From contig JAEWBG010000065.1 of NCBI GenBank assembly GCA_023391335.1, positions 1 through 64,000 on the forward strand: a DNA stretch of 64,000 bases, written 5' to 3'. Both the position numbers and the translations under genes were made by a program. How positions within the stretch are numbered: position 1 is the stretch's first letter; each line of letters starts with the position of its first letter. The stretch comes from Pseudomonadota bacterium (GTDB taxonomy: Bacteria; Pseudomonadota; Gammaproteobacteria; Steroidobacterales; Steroidobacteraceae). This document shows positions 40,498 to 49,848 of this stretch, in pieces. Below the pieces are notes generated by a model, which saw nothing but the letters and a program-made list of their open reading frames with translations, was not told the DNA's origin and ran no database searches.

Positions 40498-42491
40498 ATG
40501 GAAGACATGAAGGCGAGAGTGCTGCTGCGCGCGGCATCGGTTGTGCTTGGTTGTTCGGTTCTATTCGGGTGTGGAGGTGGAGCGGGCGGGCCGCCAAATC
40601 CATTCGACAATCACAGCGATAGCAAGGGAACGCTGAGCGTTTCGCCAAAGAGCCTCACGTTCACGGCCACGGGCCCCGATGGTCCAACTCCGCCGCCGCA
40701 AACGGTGACGGGCACCGTCGCAGGATTTTCCGGTAGCACTCTATACATACCCATTGTCGGATCAGGTGCCGCCATTGGCTCGATTTCCAATGTGTTTCTG
40801 ACGAGCCCGACCACGGGCCAAGCGCAGGTGTCGGTGCCATCACCGGCATCGCTCGAAATAGGCACGCATAAAGGCGTAGTGACCGTCCGTGCCTGCACCA
40901 GCAATATTGATTGCAGTAGCGGCAATCTTTCGGGCAGTCCGCAGACGATCGATGTTACGTATGTGGTGCCAGGGATACGGCCTTCGTCGGATTCGATCAA
41001 CTATCAACTCGAGAACACCACACAGAAGTCTGACTACGCACGTCAGATTACGATCACTGCGACACCGGTCCAAACCTGGACCGCGGCTGTCGATCAGGCG
41101 TGGCTGACTGTTAGCCCTAATGGCACCAGCGGTAGCGCCATGCAAACGTCACTGGTCGATGACGCGGTTACTAGTATGCGAAACGGCGTCTACACTGCGC
41201 ACGTCACTGTGACGCCCTCGAGTTCGGGCAATCCTCTTTCGATTCCTGTCACGCTGACGATTCGCCGCACGCAAGTGAGCTATGTGTCGCCGCACGTGCT
41301 TACGCAGGGACAGCGGGCGATGTAATCATTCGTGGCCAGGCGCTCGATCAGATCAGCGTGCAGGGCGTGCAGTTCGGTTCGACGCCGGCTGATTCGTTCA
41401 CTGTCGTCAATGCAACTGAAATTCGTGCCCACTTCCCCGCCACCTTGGCGAACGGGCGACACACCATTCACCTGCAAACCAATGCCGCCGGTGTCAAGGA
41501 ATTCGCGCAGATGGCCGTCGTCGATGCACCAACGTTCACTGCGCAGGCGCTTGCATATCCGGGTACGAAAGAAAGCGTACCAAATGCAGTGGTGTACGAC
41601 CCTGAGCGCGCAGCGCTGGGCGTAAGCATTTGGCATCCATTCACCGGGGAAACCGAGTTTGTGCACTTCGCATCCGACCATAACGTGTGGCAAGCGCCGA
41701 TCGCGCTGCCGCTGATCAACAGTTACGGGTTCGCACTGTCGCAGGATGGCAATGAATGGATCGCGGTCGAGGAGAATTCCTTGATCCACATCGACGTCAA
41801 TACGCTCACGAGACTTGCGTCTGTGGTTTCGCCGGTGAATCCGGATTCATCTCTGCAGATTGCCGACATGGCAGTTGCAAACGATGGGACGCTCGTCATG
41901 TTTGCCGACGTGTCCTACAACTGCGGCGCCACGTTGATCCTCTATGATCCCCAGACGCACGCGTTCGATCAGCCTGAATACACCGCTTGCAGAGGCCACG
42001 TCGGCGCATCATCCGACGGTTCGCGGGTATTGATCGCCGAATATGCAAATTTTGGGGCGAACGATATTTTCTCTGTGGACACGACGGCAAAAACAACGAG
42101 CGAAACGGGGGTACCCGCCTCGACGAGTGCTAAACCTGAGCTTGACCGCACGGGATCGCGCGTCGTGTTCGACAAGACTCGCGTTTATGACGGCCAATAC
42201 ACGCACTTGGGTGACCTGCCTGGCACGACCGAAGCAATCGTGCTGAACCCTGAAGGCACGCGCGCGTACGCTTACGATCAATCTGGGAAGTTGATTGCGT
42301 ACGCGCTCGACAGTCCTCCGGTCGGGGGCATCTTTCAACAAGCAGGTTCGCCGATCACTCTGGCCGCATCACCGGGGACACAGTGGGCTCCCCCCTACAT
42401 CGACACCAAAGTCATGATGGCCATTACGCCCGACGGCAAGACGGTGTTCATTGCAGGCAACGACTACGTCGTCGTGCAACCGGTGCCGTAG
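40498..42491 (+). pseudogene. Outer-membrane-type lipoprotein gene split by a one-base frameshift
   Basis: The first part (40498-41325) encodes a lipoprotein signal with lipobox VLFGC and Gly-rich start of the mature chain, then beta domains of BACON-like type (AWLTVSPNGTSG, VYTAHVTVTPSSS, LSIPVTLTI). At about 41310-41325 it ends QGQRAM and stop. In the frame shifted by -1 the sequence continues smoothly TAGDVIIRGQALDQISVQGV, an IPT/TIG-like domain, followed by a beta-propeller-like C-terminal region (EWIAVEENSLIHIDVN, PDGKTVFIAGNDY). No slippery heptamer is seen. The two frames together would make about 664 residues. Either a real mutation or a sequencing error. Confidence 0.7.
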
Positions 42492-42793
42492 ATGGACGTG
42501 TTTGGGGAGTTGTTGCGCGGCGGCTGTTGGTCGGTACGTCCTCGCAAGCTCGTAGCCCTACGCGCGAAGAGGGGCACTGCAGCGCGGGACTCGCGCTAGC
42601 GATGAATCACACGCACGCTAGCGATCTGTATCTCTTATCTCGCCATCATCGCTCGCGACAGATATCACCAGAGGCGCGATCGTGGACGCAGGAAAGCGTT
42701 TCGTGCGGAACTGCGATAGTCGATTTCGCCACTTGCACAATCCGCGCAACGTCGTTGGCGGCGCGAGATTCGCCGCGTGCATATACTTTCGCT
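42492..42793. other. Gene-free interval with a 9-bp direct repeat
   Basis: Nothing gene-like is supported here. GCTAGCGAT occurs at 42595-42603 and again at 42617-42625. The hydrolase promoter is presumably in the right half, but no clear consensus is visible. Confidence 0.5.
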
Positions 42794-43831
42794 ATGAAGC
42801 TGCTGGTGTTTCCATTCTTCGCAATGACGGCATTCGTGCCCTCAGCATTGTCTGCCCCGCTCGTGCCGGCACCGAAAGGGAAACTCGTGAGCGTCGGCGG
42901 ATTTCGAATTCACCTGGACTGCTCGGGTAAAGGATCGCCTACCGTTGTGATCGAAAACGGATTCGATGAGTTCTCAACAGACTGGCAGCAGGTGCAGCAA
43001 GGAATTAGCGCCTTCACGCGAGTTTGCACTTACGATCGCGCAGGATACGCGTGGAGTGAGCTCGGGCCCATGCCGCGCACGTACGCGCAGATCAATCTTG
43101 ATTTGCACAATGCTCTCCTGAAAGCTGGCGAGCGCATGCCACTGATCCTCGTCGGTCATTCCTTCGGAGGTCCTGTCGTGCGCAGCTATGCATTGACGTA
43201 CCGTGAAGACGTGGCAGGACTGGTGTTTGCGGAGAGTGTCGGTGAGTCGCATCGCATCGTCATGGGAACGAAGACCGCGCGACTTGTCGACTTCGCGCAG
43301 CATCGACAAATTCCGCCCCCGCGATCGGAGCTGTCAGCCGCGGATGCCAATCACGAGGCGCCTGAAATGCCTAACAGTCCAAGCATCGAACCGCCTTTCG
43401 ACCGTTTGTCGTCCGAGCAGCAGCGCGCTCGTCTCTGGGCTCTGTCGCAACCCGCGTTGCAAGTAGCAGAGGCGAGCGAGCGCGAGTGGTCTCCAGAGTA
43501 CTTCGCTCTTTGGATCGCGAAAGATCAAACGAAATCGTTAGGGGATTTGCCGGTTGAGGTGTTGGCGCGCGCGGAAGGTGGGTTCGATGAGGGGCTCGAC
43601 GTATCGGCGCAGGAGCTTGAAAAGGAACGACGTGCAGAGCAGTCACACCTCGCGGCGCTTTCTTCTCGGGGGAAGCTTACATATGTAGCGGGTGGCCACG
43701 AGATCGAGATCGATGCTCCCGGCGCGGTCGTCGAAGGAGTTCGATCGATGGTGATCGAATGGCGCCATGATAAGGAGAAACAACACAATGCTCGAGAGAG
43801 CGTAAACCCAGAGCCATCGCGAATGCGATGA
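42794..43831 (+). CDS. Exported alpha/beta hydrolase
   Basis: The protein has 345 residues starting MKLLVFPFFAMTAFVPSALS, a signal peptide ending near SAPLV. The alpha/beta-hydrolase core shows the oxyanion region TVVIENGFDEFSTDW, the nucleophile elbow LILVGHSFGGPVV and the catalytic His in YVAGGHEIEIDAPG. The acidic member is probably near LPVEVLARAEGG. The substrate is unknown; an esterase or lipase-like activity is likely. The last 20 residues (KEKQHNARESVNPEPSRMR) look non-conserved. Converges with the next gene. Confidence 0.87.
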   Translation: MKLLVFPFFAMTAFVPSALSAPLVPAPKGKLVSVGGFRIHLDCSGKGSPTVVIENGFDEFSTDWQQVQQGISAFTRVCTYDRAGYAWSELGPMPRTYAQINLDLHNALLKAGERMPLILVGHSFGGPVVRSYALTYREDVAGLVFAESVGESHRIVMGTKTARLVDFAQHRQIPPPRSELSAADANHEAPEMPNSPSIEPPFDRLSSEQQRARLWALSQPALQVAEASEREWSPEYFALWIAKDQTKSLGDLPVEVLARAEGGFDEGLDVSAQELEKERRAEQSHLAALSSRGKLTYVAGGHEIEIDAPGAVVEGVRSMVIEWRHDKEKQHNARESVNPEPSRMR

Positions 43832-43867
43832 GATAAGCCCGGCGCGTACGTGCGCCAGGCGGTTGAA

Positions 43868-44659
43868 CTACTTCTGCGTCTTCACTTTGTAGCCCGCCGG
43901 GATGTCGAACTGCTCGGCGGCCAGGTCGCTAGCAGTAATCTGCGTCACCGTGCTCGTTATATCACTCGCTGCGAGCTTCGCCATCATCCCCGCCATCGGA
44001 TTGTTGCCTGATGCGCTGATGGTGACGTGGCTCTCGAGTGGAATGCCAGCTTCGGCCATTTTGCGCGTGAGGTCCGCATATGCCTTCGCCTGCGCTGCCC
44101 CAGTTGGCGACTTCGCGGCTCTCGGGTCTCCAAAGATGAAACCGGAGTCGGCGGAAGCTCGATAGAATTTCTGATAGTCGGCGAGACCAGGCGCGCTGGT
44201 CGACAGGCAAACGTCGCCCGACATCACCATGTTCAAGTCCATGCCATCGCCCGGATGACCGGTTGCGCTGAACGGCATGGATACGTTGATGTTGTGCACG
44301 GTGCAGTCGTAGCCGGCAATCTGCTTTGTTTGGGACGTCTTCGTGAGCGTCGCTTGAATCGTGCCCACGCCGACCTTGTTGAGCTGTTCGTTGATCGCAT
44401 CCAGTGGGGTGATCGTGGCTGACTTCTTGCCGTCGTCGATGTTGACGAATCTGCGTCCGTCAATGTCGATGATCAGCGATTGATTTCGGCTGCCCATCGC
44501 CGAATTGGTGCGCATCCGATTGCCTTTGATTAGGCTGGTGCTCGTGCCGCCAAGGTCTATGAAGGCCGCTTTGCCGGCGGTTGTCGAAACAACAGTGACG
44601 TCGGCGTGAGCGGCTGTGCCGGCCAAGATCACGAGCGGTAGTAGTTTGCGAATCATCAT
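43868..44659 (-). CDS. Periplasmic protein, DUF4412-like
   Basis: The protein has 263 residues with a signal peptide (IRKLLPLVILAGTAAHADV). The mature part has the layout of DUF4412-type envelope proteins: a strand-rich N-half with ADVTVVSTTAGKAAFIDL and MRTNSAMGSRNQSLIIDI, a Cys pair (YDCTVHNI and GDVCLST), and a C-terminal ASDLAAEQFDIPAGYKVKT, typical of proteins that report on bound lipid or metal. The ribosome site AGGAGGG precedes the tandem ATG codons. Function unknown. Confidence 0.75.
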   Translation of the reverse strand: MMIRKLLPLVILAGTAAHADVTVVSTTAGKAAFIDLGGTSTSLIKGNRMRTNSAMGSRNQSLIIDIDGRRFVNIDDGKKSATITPLDAINEQLNKVGVGTIQATLTKTSQTKQIAGYDCTVHNINVSMPFSATGHPGDGMDLNMVMSGDVCLSTSAPGLADYQKFYRASADSGFIFGDPRAAKSPTGAAQAKAYADLTRKMAEAGIPLESHVTISASGNNPMAGMMAKLAASDITSTVTQITASDLAAEQFDIPAGYKVKTQK

Positions 44660-44804
44660 GAAACAGAGCCCTCCTGGTGAAATGAAACTCCCCGCGGCAG
44701 CCTATATACCTGAGGTTTTGAAGGTTGGCGCCTGTCTCGTGCTCGCGACAGGCGATTGCTTCAAGTGGCAGTTTTGGCGACGCCGCGAAAGTGTCTAGCA
44801 CTGG

Positions 44805-45014
44805 GCGGAACTCAAGAGATTGGACAGGACGTACAGGATTGACAGGATGGTCGGAGCGAAGACAACTGAAGCGGAATGAAGAGGCAAGCCCTGCGGGCAG
44901 GGTAGCCGTTGGCAAGCAAGCCCTTCGGGCAGGCAAGCCTAGCGGCAGGCCAGAGATGGAATTGAAGAGGCGAGTCCTGCGGGCAACATAGCCTGCGCGC
45001 GAGCGCTTCCTTGT
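44805..45014 (+). repeat. Inverted-repeat element plus hairpin array
   Basis: AAGAGATTGGACAGGACGTA and ACAGGATTGACAGGATGG (44813-44849) are followed by modules GCCCTGCGGGC, GCCGTTGGC, GCCCTTCGGGC, GCCTAGCGGC and GTCCTGCGGGC. It fills the gap between two minus-strand genes; 44660-45014 contains no gene. Confidence 0.82.
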
Positions 45015-46025
45015 TCATCTCGCTAATTCTTTCTGAATTCCGGACGAGCGTCGCCACAGAGCAGGCGATTTGCCTGTCAAACGCTTGAACGCTTTTGTGA
45101 AGGTCGCTTCGGATTCATAGCCGACTTCCTGCGCTACAACCGCGACGGTGTCGTTTGTGTTGCGTAGTAATGCTGCACCGAGCTGTATTCGCCAGTTAGC
45201 AAGATATTGCATCGGAGTGTGTCCAATCAGTTCGGCGAAGCGCTCATGTAACGCTGAGCGCGAGAGCCCGACGCGCCGCCCCAACTCGTCGACGGTCCAT
45301 GGGAATGCCGGTGCATCATGCATCAGCGCGAGCGCTCGTCCGACGAATCGATCGCGCAGTCCGGCAAGCCAACCACGACTCGCATCGGGGAGCGTTTCGA
45401 CATAGCGGCGTACAGCATCGATGAACATCATCTCGCTCATCCGCTCTAGCATCGCTTCGCCGCCAGGCCGTTTGTTCTTTGATTCCATGACAGCGTGACG
45501 CATGAATTGCGCAACCCAGTCTTGGTCTTGGTCCGCTTTCAGATGCATGAGTCGCGGCAGGTTCTCGATGAGTGGATTGAATGGACGCAGGTCGCAACCG
45601 AGAAAGCCGCAAACCAAGGTGGCATCGCTTTGCTCATCCGGCACGATCTCGACACGCGCTTCGGCAGCGTTGAGGTGCAATGTGAAGGGCAATTGATCCT
45701 GCTTGCGCTCAACGTAGCTCGCCGGCGTCACTGGCGCTCGCATCCCGGGAGCGCTCGACATCACGTGAGCATCGCCTTGCGGAAATAGGACGATGTCACC
45801 GGTCGCCACCCGTATGGGTGTTTCCCCCACCACCGCGCCCCAGCATGTGCCTCGAGTGACGACGTGGTACTCCATGACGTGCTCCGCACCCGGCATTACG
45901 CTTCCAGCGATATCACACGCAGCGGGCGCTTCGGCGACCCAACTGCTGCTGCCGCTGACGTAGTAATAGATCGCTCCTCGCAGGCGAACGTTGCGCAGTA
46001 CGTCAGACAGGATGTCGTGGCTCAT
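45015..46025 (-). CDS. AraC-family regulator with cupin-type sensor domain
   Basis: The protein has 336 residues starting MSHDILSDVL. Residues about 10-185 form the cupin_6 ligand-binding domain (YHVVTRGTCWGAVVGE, GDIVLFPQGDAHVMSS, CGFLGCDLRPFNPL). The C-terminal AraC DNA-binding domain has two helix-turn-helix units (WTVDELGRRVGLSRSALHER and DTVAVVAQEVGYESEATFTK, then AFKRLTGKSPALWRR). The gene is divergent from a methyltransferase/SnoaL pair, which it probably controls from the 174-bp interval. Members often activate neighbouring oxidoreductase or detoxification genes. Confidence 0.92.
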   Translation of the reverse strand: MSHDILSDVLRNVRLRGAIYYYVSGSSSWVAEAPAACDIAGSVMPGAEHVMEYHVVTRGTCWGAVVGETPIRVATGDIVLFPQGDAHVMSSAPGMRAPVTPASYVERKQDQLPFTLHLNAAEARVEIVPDEQSDATLVCGFLGCDLRPFNPLIENLPRLMHLKADQDQDWVAQFMRHAVMESKNKRPGGEAMLERMSEMMFIDAVRRYVETLPDASRGWLAGLRDRFVGRALALMHDAPAFPWTVDELGRRVGLSRSALHERFAELIGHTPMQYLANWRIQLGAALLRNTNDTVAVVAQEVGYESEATFTKAFKRLTGKSPALWRRSSGIQKELAR

Positions 46026-46198
46026 ATAAGCACCAACGATAGTTTCACGGACTTGCAGTTCATCCCGCAAGGCAGCGAGGCAATCGAGGACTTTGAGTCA
46101 AGTCGCGGCGACTCTGGGAACGGTGCTGCCGAGCGTTCGCGCGCATATTGCACTCGCCGATCAGCACGGCAGTTTTTCCTTTCACTTTGGAGAATGCG

Positions 46199-47050
46199 AT
46201 GAATGCAGTTACAACACCAGCTGGCCGACCTGATGGGCAGTCAGCGGGGCTCGACTTTTCGGCCATCAAGAGCAAGCAGCAAACGACGTGGGCGAGCGGC
46301 GACTACGCAGTAATCGGTACGACCTTGCAGATCGTGGGCGAGTTGCTTGCGGAGGCCGTGGATATCCGTGCCGGGGAGCGCGTGATCGACATCGCAGCCG
46401 GGAATGGGAACGCAACCCTTGCCGCTGCACATCGGTTCGCCGAGGTCACATCCACCGACTACATCGCCGCGCTGCTCGAGAGGGGAAAGCGACGTGCCGA
46501 GGCCGAAGGTTTGAATATCGCGTTCCAAGTGGCCGATGCGGAGCAATTGCCTTTCTCTGACGGCGAATTCGACGTCGCACTCTCGACGTTCGGCGTGATG
46601 TTCGCACCTGACCATGCTCGTGCCGCTGGCGAAATGCTGCGCGTCGTGCGCAGTGGTGGTCGAATCGGGCTTGCGAGCTGGACGCCGGAAGGTTTCATAG
46701 GACAGCTGTTCAAGCTCATCGGCACCTACGTGCCGCCTCCAGCAGGACTTAAGTCTCCCGCACTGTGGGGCACTGAGCCGCACCTCGTCTCTCTATTCGG
46801 ATCACGGGCCGTCGATATCCGCTGCGTGCGCAAGCACTTCAACTTCCGCTATCTCTCGAGCGCGCATTGGATCCAAATGTTCCGTGACTTCTATGGGCCA
46901 ACACTCAAGACGTTCGCCGCGCTCGATGGCAACACTCGGGCAGCGTTGGAGCGAGACATCACCAATCTGCTCGATCGGCTCAACACGGCGGGAAGCCACT
47001 CACTCGTCGTGCCCGGCGAGTACCTCGAAGTGATGATCGTCAAGAGCTGA
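46199..47050 (+). CDS. Class I SAM-dependent methyltransferase (UbiE-like)
   Basis: The protein has 283 residues starting MNAVTTPAGR (GGAGA ribosome site). Motif I is VIDIAAGNGNATLAAAHR; motif II/III covers FQVADAEQLPFSDGEFDVAL, and GEMLRVVRSGGRIGLASWTP is characteristic of UbiE-like small-molecule methyltransferases. The substrate is unknown. It is followed after 38 bp by an NTF2-fold gene on the same strand, and an AraC regulator diverges upstream; the three probably form one regulatory unit. Confidence 0.9.
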   Translation: MNAVTTPAGRPDGQSAGLDFSAIKSKQQTTWASGDYAVIGTTLQIVGELLAEAVDIRAGERVIDIAAGNGNATLAAAHRFAEVTSTDYIAALLERGKRRAEAEGLNIAFQVADAEQLPFSDGEFDVALSTFGVMFAPDHARAAGEMLRVVRSGGRIGLASWTPEGFIGQLFKLIGTYVPPPAGLKSPALWGTEPHLVSLFGSRAVDIRCVRKHFNFRYLSSAHWIQMFRDFYGPTLKTFAALDGNTRAALERDITNLLDRLNTAGSHSLVVPGEYLEVMIVKS

Positions 47051-47088
47051 TTTGCTGCAATCCTTCTCACCCATAGGAAAGTTTCATT

Positions 47089-47448
47089 ATGAATACACAA
47101 CCGACCAACACCGAAGCGATCGTGCGCAATCACTTGCAGGCGTTCGTGGAGCAGAAAGGAATCGACGCAATCTTGAATGACTATGACGACGACGCACGCT
47201 TTCACAGCGAATCGAAGACGTACAAAGGCAAGCAGGAGATCGGTGGCTTCTTCACGGATTTCATTGCCTCGCTACCGCCGGGAGCGCCGGCGCGCTTCTC
47301 GCTGAGATCGCTGCGTGTCGACGGCGAGATCGCTTACATCACCTGGAACGTAGGAACTGAGATTCCACTCGGCACAGATACGTTTCTCGTTCGCGGCGGC
47401 AAGATCGTCTCGCAAACCTTTGCGATGTATGCGGGCAGCACCCCGTAG
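47089..47448 (+). CDS. SnoaL-like NTF2-fold protein
   Basis: This 119-residue protein of the SnoaL_2 type has IVRNHLQAFVEQKGIDAILN, DDDARFHSESKTYKGKQEIG, FFTDFIASLPPGA, a strand LRVDGEIAYITWNVG and the closing LVRGGKIVSQTFAMY. Such small proteins act as isomerases, cyclases or ligand binders. A ribosome site (AGGAAAG) precedes the ATG. Likely co-transcribed with the methyltransferase. Confidence 0.87.
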   Translation: MNTQPTNTEAIVRNHLQAFVEQKGIDAILNDYDDDARFHSESKTYKGKQEIGGFFTDFIASLPPGAPARFSLRSLRVDGEIAYITWNVGTEIPLGTDTFLVRGGKIVSQTFAMYAGSTP

Positions 47449-47463
47449 CACTGCACGAGCTCA

Positions 47464-47504
47464 AACGGACAAGGGGGATAGGTCAAACTGTTCCCTTTGT
47501 CCGG
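47464..47504 (+). terminator. Hairpin after the methyltransferase/SnoaL unit
   Basis: CGGACAAGGG pairs with CCCTTTGTCCG (one bulged T) around a loop of about 17 nt. It is similar to REP-like GGACAAGGGGG/CCCTTTGTCC elements in other proteobacteria. Without a U-tract it could be a REP sequence acting as terminator. Confidence 0.5.
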
Positions 47505-47638
47505 GTGCCAGGTCTGCATGTGTGCGTGTCCCGTCGCGGTCCGAGCAAGCATTTCCACAGAGCTGGTTTCGGTCGTGCCGAATTGTGCGCTCGTTCAGAT
47601 CGCGGACAATGTGCTCGGCAGTGCGGAGGACAGCTTAT

Positions 47639-47875
47639 ATGACCAATTCCACCAGCCGGCATCTTGCAGGGCACCGAGAACTTCTGAGGCAGTTCGCGGT
47701 GGCCGACCGCGACAACGACGGTCGCATCGATTTTGGGGAATTCAAACTGCTGCTCGAAGGACTGGAAGCGGAAATGTCGAGCGAGGAAATGCAAATCGGC
47801 TTCAGCGAGGTCGACGTCAACGGGGACGGGCTCATTGACTGCCGCGAGTTCATCGATTGGTGGAGTTCAGACTAA
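47639..47875 (+). CDS. Two-EF-hand calcium-binding miniprotein
   Basis: The protein has 78 residues starting MTNSTSRHLA. Two canonical 12-residue EF-hand loops are complete: D23-x-D25-x-D27-G28 to E34 (DRDNDGRIDFGE) and D59-x-N61-x-D63-G64 to E70 (DVNGDGLIDCRE), separated by one helix, as in half of calmodulin. No signal peptide, so cytoplasmic. It could buffer or sense calcium; a target is not evident. It is not clearly operonic; the ribosome site is weak (GGAGGACAGC upstream). Complete and undamaged. Confidence 0.8.
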   Translation: MTNSTSRHLAGHRELLRQFAVADRDNDGRIDFGEFKLLLEGLEAEMSSEEMQIGFSEVDVNGDGLIDCREFIDWWSSD

Positions 47876-48008
47876 GCGGACTTGCGGCCACCGGAAGCCT
47901 GATTCAGGCTCAGCTGTCATGGGTGTCGAAGATCTCCGATCAAACGCGAGCCGAAGTTTCGAACTGCCTTAGACGGTGGTTGGTTCGAAACGAAAACGTA
48001 GCCGAGCG

Positions 48009-48638
48009 TTACTGCACGATGGTCGGTGCGTAGGTCCAGATCCAGTTCTCGGCGCCCTTCACCGAGAAGCTTTTGCCATCGGAGGAGACGGCAATCGGAC
48101 CGCCCTTTGTCATCTCCGGCGGCATGCCCAGGATTCCGGGCTCGACCACGGGCACGTATAACGCGACGTTTTCCTTGGCGCCCGGTATGGCTCGCATCGA
48201 ACAGCCGCCTGGATAGTTCGAAACCATCGCCGCCGGATAGACACGTACGCCCTTGATCTCAACCTGCTTCGCCGCCGTCATCGAGTTCGACGCGCTTTGG
48301 AAATGCTCGTATTCGCCTTTGAGGGTAGGGGGTGGACAGTTGGTGTCGTCGGACTTCAAGTTCTTCAGCTCGGTTTTGCTGTCCTTCACCGTCAGTGGCC
48401 CAACGAGCTGGCGCTTCTTTAGATCCCATGTGAACTCGAGGGTAACGCGGTCCGTGACATCGGCCTTGCCCTCGTAGTCGCCGTATACGACCGAGGTCCG
48501 GGCGCTGTGCTGGCCTTCAACTCGATAGCTCACGACTTTCGCATTGCCCCATTTCTCCATAGCGGCCATGTCGAACGCGTTTGCGTGCACTGCTGCAAAC
48601 CCCGCCAGAGCAAGTCCAAACCGATTAAGAGTGTTCAT
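48009..48638 (-). CDS. Exported protein of unknown function
   Basis: The protein has 209 residues starting MNTLNRFGLALAGFAAVHAN, a signal peptide cleaved near ANAFD. The mature chain is beta-rich (VVSYRVEGQHSARTSVVYGD, VTLEFTWDLKKRQLVG) with cysteines in DTNCPPPTL and PGGCSMRAI that may pair. No family is recognised. It converges with the EF-hand gene region. Confidence 0.72.
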   Translation of the reverse strand: MNTLNRFGLALAGFAAVHANAFDMAAMEKWGNAKVVSYRVEGQHSARTSVVYGDYEGKADVTDRVTLEFTWDLKKRQLVGPLTVKDSKTELKNLKSDDTNCPPPTLKGEYEHFQSASNSMTAAKQVEIKGVRVYPAAMVSNYPGGCSMRAIPGAKENVALYVPVVEPGILGMPPEMTKGGPIAVSSDGKSFSVKGAENWIWTYAPTIVQ

Positions 48639-48963
48639 GGCGCAATACTGTGACACGGATGACAACTCAACGGTTAATCATTTCGCGTGTGGACCTCTGG
48701 CCAGCACCAGCACAGTTTAGATTCGCCGTCTTGCATCTCCGTGATGCTCTGCTGCATCACGCAAGAGTTGTTGCTCGGTTTCGGCGGCACCGTTCGTCGC
48801 GGTCGGGGGAGGAATGTCGTTCGCGCCCCTGATAAACCGAAATATCGAACGCCGATGCGCTCTCACATACTCCGCGCGTCGACTCCACCACCGAGCGGCG
48901 TTGCAACAGCAACTATTGGCCGCGAGGCGATCACGTCGTCCGCTATCAAAGAGGAGTGTTGAA
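48639..48963. other. Gene-free interval before the DUF481 gene
   Basis: No convincing gene or repeat is visible. The right end carries the ribosome site GAGGAGTG of the next gene; open frames across it are unlike real proteins. Confidence 0.5.
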
Positions 48964-49725
48964 ATGATCGTTCGAACTTTGCTGGTGTGTGGCGCCGTGC
49001 TCGCACCTATTGCAGCGATGAGCGCTCAGGTGGCAGTGCAGGAGGGTGTTTGGGTCGGGAAGGGCCAGGTCGGCCTGGTGCTCTCGCAAGGCAATGCCGA
49101 GTCGAAAAATGCCAACGCGGCAGTTGATCTGGCAAGAGTCGACGGCCGTTGGAAACACGCATTTCACGTCGGTGGCCTGTATGGCCAGAGCGGCGAGATC
49201 ACTTCGGCGCAGCGTTGGGACACGGCATGGCAGACCAACTACGATCTCACGTCAGATTTGTTTACGTTCGGTGCTTTTCGCTATGCAGCGGATCGGTTCA
49301 GCGGCTTTCAGTATCAAGCCACTCTTTCCGGGGGACTGGGATACAAGCTCATCAACACCGAACCGACGACGCTGAATGTGCAGCTCGGCGCTGGCTATCG
49401 AAGGTCTCGACCCGAGATCATCGTGAAGGATGCCGCCGGTGAGGTCATATCGAGAACGCCGCTCGATACGAAGAGCGAGGCGATCGCGACAGGAGGTCTC
49501 GACTACATGCATGTGTTGACCAGCACGACGAGCATCACGAACAAGTTGCTGGTCGAATATGGATCGAGCAACACATTGCTCACCAACGCGTTCGCATTGA
49601 TCGTGAAAATGTCCGATACATTGGCGCTGAGCGTGGGCGTCGGGGTGCAAAGAAACAGCAATCCTCCCGCGGGGCTCAAGAAGACCGACACCGTCGAAAC
49701 GGTAAATCTGGTCTTCGGCTTTTAG
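48964..49725 (+). CDS. DUF481 (YdiY-like) outer-membrane beta-barrel protein
   Basis: The protein has 253 residues starting MIVRTLLVCGAVLAPIAAM with a signal peptide. The DUF481 barrel pattern is clear: WVGKGQVGLVLSQGNAESKN, WKHAFHVGGLYGQSGEITSA, NYDLTSDLFTFGAFRYAADR, FQYQATLSGGLGYKL and a C-terminal strand ending VNLVFGF with terminal Phe, as in outer-membrane proteins assembled by BAM. Relatives are salt-induced proteins of unknown function. Followed by a small hairpin and tandem repeat. Confidence 0.9.
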   Translation: MIVRTLLVCGAVLAPIAAMSAQVAVQEGVWVGKGQVGLVLSQGNAESKNANAAVDLARVDGRWKHAFHVGGLYGQSGEITSAQRWDTAWQTNYDLTSDLFTFGAFRYAADRFSGFQYQATLSGGLGYKLINTEPTTLNVQLGAGYRRSRPEIIVKDAAGEVISRTPLDTKSEAIATGGLDYMHVLTSTTSITNKLLVEYGSSNTLLTNAFALIVKMSDTLALSVGVGVQRNSNPPAGLKKTDTVETVNLVFGF

Positions 49726-49731
49726 GTGCCC

Positions 49732-49782
49732 TGACAGTGTCAGGTTTGCAAAGCTGCAAACCTGCAAACCTGCAAACCTGAA
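49732..49782 (+). repeat. Hairpin and 8-bp tandem repeat
   Basis: CTGACAGTGTCAG (6-bp arms) is followed by three tandem copies of GCAAACCT. Related AGGTTTGCAA sequences occur near 54055 and 55918. It probably marks the end of the DUF481 transcript. Confidence 0.6.
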
Positions 49783-49848
49783 CATCTCAGAGCAATCCCT
49801 CGGATGCATCACTCGCAACCGCCCGATGAGACGATGGGTGCGGAAACT

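Noticed and set aside
41305..41325. Programmed ribosomal frameshift in the split lipoprotein
   Set aside because: No X-XXY-YYZ slippery heptamer and no evident downstream stimulatory structure at the junction.
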